Source of the DNA: Gloeobacter morelensis MG652769
Lineage (GTDB): Bacteria > Cyanobacteriota > Cyanobacteriia > Gloeobacterales > Gloeobacteraceae
NCBI RefSeq assembly: GCF_021018745.1
Contig: NZ_CP063845.1
Span: 1-64,000, forward strand
DNA length: 64,000 bases
Direction of reading: 5' to 3'
The notes under the pieces are model-generated. The model saw only the letters and a program-made list of their open reading frames with translations, had not been told where the DNA came from and did not search any database. The translations under genes and the position numbers were made by a program. Each line of letters begins with the position of its first letter. Positions within the stretch are counted from its first letter, which is position 1. This document shows positions 61,142-64,000 of this stretch, piece by piece.

Positions 61142-63997
61142 CTAGTGGGCGCTCGGGGCGGCGAGCAAGCCCGCCGCGACCGACCCGAGCACCGCCTCGC
61201 GGGCGCCCTCGAGGAAGATGTGGTTGCCTGCAAACATCTCCAGCTGGAAGGCGCCGTTGGTGTGGGCGGACCAGGCAACCAGCGACTCGCGGTCGACGAC
61301 GGTGTCCTGCAGGCCGCCAAAGGCGGTGATCGGGCAATCGAGGGGCGGCTCCTCGGTGTAGAGGTGGGTGCTCAGGAGGCAAGCGTCCGCCCGCACCCGC
61401 GGCAGCAGGACCTGCATGAATTCGGCATTGTCCATCAGCGACTGGGGTGCGCTGATGACGCGCGGGATCTCCTCGCGGAGCCTGGCGTCCGTCCAGCCGG
61501 ACACCCCGGTGCCCTGGGACGGCGTGCGCAGGTGCGGCGCATAGTAGGCGGCGGCAAACAGATGCACCGGCTGCGCGCCGGATTGGCGGCGCAGCCGCCG
61601 GGCCAGTTCGAAGCAGACCAGCGCCCCCAGGCTGTGGCCGTAGAAGGCAAACGGCCGATCCAGCTCGGGGCCGATTTGCTCTGCCAATGTCGCAATCAGC
61701 GCGAAGAAATCGGCCACGGGCGGCTCTTCGAGCCGCTCCTCGCGCCCCGGCAATTGAATGGCGCAGACTTCGACGTCGGCAGGTAAACCCTCCGGCCATT
61801 GCCGAAAAGTCGAGGCGCCGCCGCCCAGATAGTGGAAGCAGAACAGGCGCAACCGCGCGCCGGGATTCGGTCGGGGGCGCACCAGCCAGGGGTTGTCCCG
61901 TCCGGCGGCGGTTCCGGAGGTTGAACCTGCCGGCGCATCGGCGGCAACCTGCTGCGCCAGCTTCCAGGCGAGCTGGGAGAGGCTGGGATTTTGCAACAGC
62001 AGCACCACCGGCACACTCACCCCCAGCTCACCTTCGATCCGTCGCTTGAGTTCGGTGGTCATCAACGAATCGAGACCCAGTTCGTTGACCGGTTGCTCCA
62101 GATCGAAACTGTGGGAGGGAGCGAGCCCCAGCACCTGGGCCAACTGGCCGCGCAGGTGGGTCAGCAAAAGGGCATAGCAGGGCTCAAAATCCATCGAGCG
62201 CAACTGTTGGGCCAGTTCGGCGCCGCCGCTTGGAGCTTGAACCGCCGCGCTCTGCCGGGGTTGAACTTCCCGGGCGATTTGCCTGAGCAAGGACGGCAGG
62301 CGGCCCGGCAGGAACGGTTGGACAAACTTCGCCCACTGCACCGGCAGCACGCCCAGTTGGGCGGGAACGGCCTGGCGGAGCATCCATTCGAGGGCCTTGA
62401 GACCGCGCTGGACCGGGATGGCGCTCACCCCCTGGGCGGCGATCCGCTCCTGATGTCGGCGGCTGAGGGCGGCGGCCATGCCGCCTTCGGCCCAGGGGCC
62501 CCAGTTGATACTGAGGGCGGGCAGACCCAGGGCGCGGCGGTGATGGGCCAGCGCGTCCAGACAGGCGTTCGCCGCCGCGTAATTGCCCTGTCCCGGCGAG
62601 CCCAACAAACCGGCCACCGAAGAGAACAACACAAAAAAGTCCAGATCGATCTGGCGGGTGAGCGTGTGCAAATGCCAGGCTCCCTGCACCTTCGGGGCGA
62701 GGACGGCGGCAAAGCGTTCGCGGTTTTGCTGTACCAGCAGGCCGTCGTCGAGCACCCCCGCCGCGTGCACGATCCCGCGCAGCGGCGGTAGCCCATCGCC
62801 GAAATGCTCCAGGACAGCCTGCGCCTGGTGCGGGTCGCAGATGTCCGCCTGCAGAACGCAGACCTGGGCTCCAAGCTTCCTGAGGCCGGCAAGAGCCGCT
62901 TCGGCCTCGGGCGAGGGGGCGCGTCGGCCCACCAGCGCCAGGTGCCTGGCACCCTGCTCGACCATCCACCGCGCCACCTGCAGACCGAGATTGCCCAGCC
63001 CGCCGGTTACCAGATAGCCGCCGCTCTCCCAATCGGGGGGGGCGCTCGCGGCGGTCCGGCCCTGGCGGGTCTGCACCAGGCGGGCCGCCAGCCGTTCCTC
63101 CCCGCGCCAGGCCACGTGATCTTCGCCATCCGGCGCCTGCAGTTGAGCAAGCAACCGGACGGCCTCGTCGCGGCCGGGCTCGACATCGAGATCCACAAGC
63201 CCTCCCCAGAGTTCCGGGTGTTCCAGGGCGATCACCCGACCCAGGCCCCACAGGGCGTTGTGCTCCACCGCGCGCTCGCCAAGGGGTTGTCCGAGCGCCT
63301 GGGTTCCCCGGGTGACCAGCCACAGCGGCGCCTGGCTTTCGGCGAGCACCAGCGCCTGGACCAGGTGCAGCGCACTTTCCCAGAGCGCTGGTCCGCTCGC
63401 CTCCTCCAGGCTCCACAGGTGCACAACCCCCAGCAGCGGCAGGCCGTTGGTGCTCGCAATCTCCCGCAAAAGCCGCCGAAAATCCTCCGGCTTTTGCCCG
63501 TTGAGCGCGTAGTGCCGAGCGGGCTCCAGAATTGCGAACTGCTCGGAGGCGACCACGCGGACGCTGCTGTGGCCCTGCGCCTCCAACCGGGCAGCCAGGT
63601 CCGCTCCCAGAGCGCTGTTGCCGCTCAGCACAATCCAACGGCCCGGCGGCCGGGTGGCGATCTGGGGGGCAGGCAAAGGCAGCGGTTGCCAGGCGAGTTC
63701 GTAGAACCAGTCGTTCGACTGCATGATGTTGAGCAGCGCTTCGCGCGAAGCGCGCTTCATCAACAGACCGTCGATTTCGAGCACCACCCGGCCCTGTGCG
63801 TCGTAGAGCACATAGTCCCCGGTGAGCGTGCCGCTCTGCTGCTGCTCGCGCGGGCGCATCCGCACGTGGCTGCGCAGCTGTCCGCGCGCCGGGCTGCCGT
63901 GGTAGCGGATCCGCTCGAAATGCACCGGAATGTGCACGTCGTTGCCATGGAACGCCTGTTCGCCCGCGGTGGGCAATGCACCCGCCAGCACCTGCAA
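61142..63997 (-). CDS. Polyketide synthase, 3' part (DH-KR-ACP-TE); 5' end outside window
   Basis: 951 residues are visible and the true start lies beyond the right edge. Residues 1-90 look like the end of a hot-dog DH (HIPVHFERIRYHG, VVLEIDGLL). A KR follows: VTGGLGNLG (331-338), the LDD motif in AAGVLDDGLL that suggests a B-type KR, and the catalytic Ser460, Tyr473 and Asn477. The ACP has Ser644 (LGLDSLM). The TE has Ser789 (GHSLG). The KS and AT, if present, must lie off the edge. The TE end means this protein can release its own chain. Confidence 0.92.
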   Translation of the reverse strand: MQVLAGALPTAGEQAFHGNDVHIPVHFERIRYHGSPARGQLRSHVRMRPREQQQSGTLTGDYVLYDAQGRVVLEIDGLLMKRASREALLNIMQSNDWFYELAWQPLPLPAPQIATRPPGRWIVLSGNSALGADLAARLEAQGHSSVRVVASEQFAILEPARHYALNGQKPEDFRRLLREIASTNGLPLLGVVHLWSLEEASGPALWESALHLVQALVLAESQAPLWLVTRGTQALGQPLGERAVEHNALWGLGRVIALEHPELWGGLVDLDVEPGRDEAVRLLAQLQAPDGEDHVAWRGEERLAARLVQTRQGRTAASAPPDWESGGYLVTGGLGNLGLQVARWMVEQGARHLALVGRRAPSPEAEAALAGLRKLGAQVCVLQADICDPHQAQAVLEHFGDGLPPLRGIVHAAGVLDDGLLVQQNRERFAAVLAPKVQGAWHLHTLTRQIDLDFFVLFSSVAGLLGSPGQGNYAAANACLDALAHHRRALGLPALSINWGPWAEGGMAAALSRRHQERIAAQGVSAIPVQRGLKALEWMLRQAVPAQLGVLPVQWAKFVQPFLPGRLPSLLRQIAREVQPRQSAAVQAPSGGAELAQQLRSMDFEPCYALLLTHLRGQLAQVLGLAPSHSFDLEQPVNELGLDSLMTTELKRRIEGELGVSVPVVLLLQNPSLSQLAWKLAQQVAADAPAGSTSGTAAGRDNPWLVRPRPNPGARLRLFCFHYLGGGASTFRQWPEGLPADVEVCAIQLPGREERLEEPPVADFFALIATLAEQIGPELDRPFAFYGHSLGALVCFELARRLRRQSGAQPVHLFAAAYYAPHLRTPSQGTGVSGWTDARLREEIPRVISAPQSLMDNAEFMQVLLPRVRADACLLSTHLYTEEPPLDCPITAFGGLQDTVVDRESLVAWSAHTNGAFQLEMFAGNHIFLEGAREAVLGSVAAGLLAAPSAH

Positions 63998-64000
63998 ACA

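Overview
The window is GC-rich bacterial DNA from a cyanobacterium. The evidence is a cytochrome b6/subunit IV pair (petB-petD), an allophycocyanin beta-type subunit with its chromophore cysteine, a cyanobacterial-style FtsH and a cyanobacterial-type pil operon. High GC, many GTG and TTG starts and very tight gene packing fit the Gloeobacterales (Gloeobacter-like) best. This is an inference from gene content and composition, not a database match.

Layout. Positions 1-2003 hold two toxin-antitoxin loci, one bracketed by diverged direct repeats. Positions 2129-7375 are a type IV pilus operon: prepilin peptidase, PilM, PilN, PilO, a PilP-like protein and the PilQ secretin. Positions 7436-16915 carry a secreted VCBS-repeat protein, an amine-oxidase/GtrA fusion, a GT-C glycosyltransferase, endonuclease V, a beta-helix protein and a B12-binding radical SAM protein. 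Positions 16935-17446 hold a third toxin-antitoxin pair. Positions 17894-24271 are mostly housekeeping: purC, ftsH, petD-petB divergent from an Rrf2 regulator, a SAM hydrolase-family protein and a Rieske oxygenase. The Rieske oxygenase overlaps a CrtU/CruE-like desaturase that carries its own Rieske domain, which suggests an aromatic-carotenoid locus (24256-26220). Positions 26309-34264 carry a VanX-like dipeptidase, an aldo-keto reductase, mgtE with a long leader, aspS, a DUF192 protein, an orphan apcB-like gene and a beta-propeller protein. Positions 34369-36777 hold an unrecognised acidic/glycine-rich gene set followed by a pentapeptide-repeat protein.

The outstanding feature is a single-strand biosynthetic cluster from 36808 to beyond the right edge, over 27 kb with almost no intergenic DNA. 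In transcription order (right to left) it encodes: a PKS module ending DH-KR-ACP-TE (5' end cut by the window), fatty acyl-AMP ligase (FAAL), FAD epoxidase/monooxygenase, Sfp-type phosphopantetheinyl transferase, acyl-CoA ligase, MDR reductase, FAAL, desaturase, desaturase, ACP, an AT-less KS protein, ACP, P450, AT-less KS-ACP-TE, desaturase, a CFA-synthase/SABATH methyltransferase fusion, desaturase, ACP, CFA-type methyltransferase, P450 and thioesterase. The FAAL-desaturase-desaturase-ACP run matches the gene order of bacterial polyyne (polyacetylene) clusters, here embedded in polyketide machinery.

My reading is that acyl chains are activated by FAALs onto discrete ACPs and desaturated, possibly to alkynes, by four membrane di-iron desaturases. 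They are then extended by ketosynthases lacking their own acyltransferase, C-methylated or cyclopropanated, oxidised by two P450s and an FAD epoxidase, and perhaps released as or converted to a methyl ester by the SABATH domain. The product is unknown. The likely class is an acetylenic or highly unsaturated, methylated lipid-polyketide.
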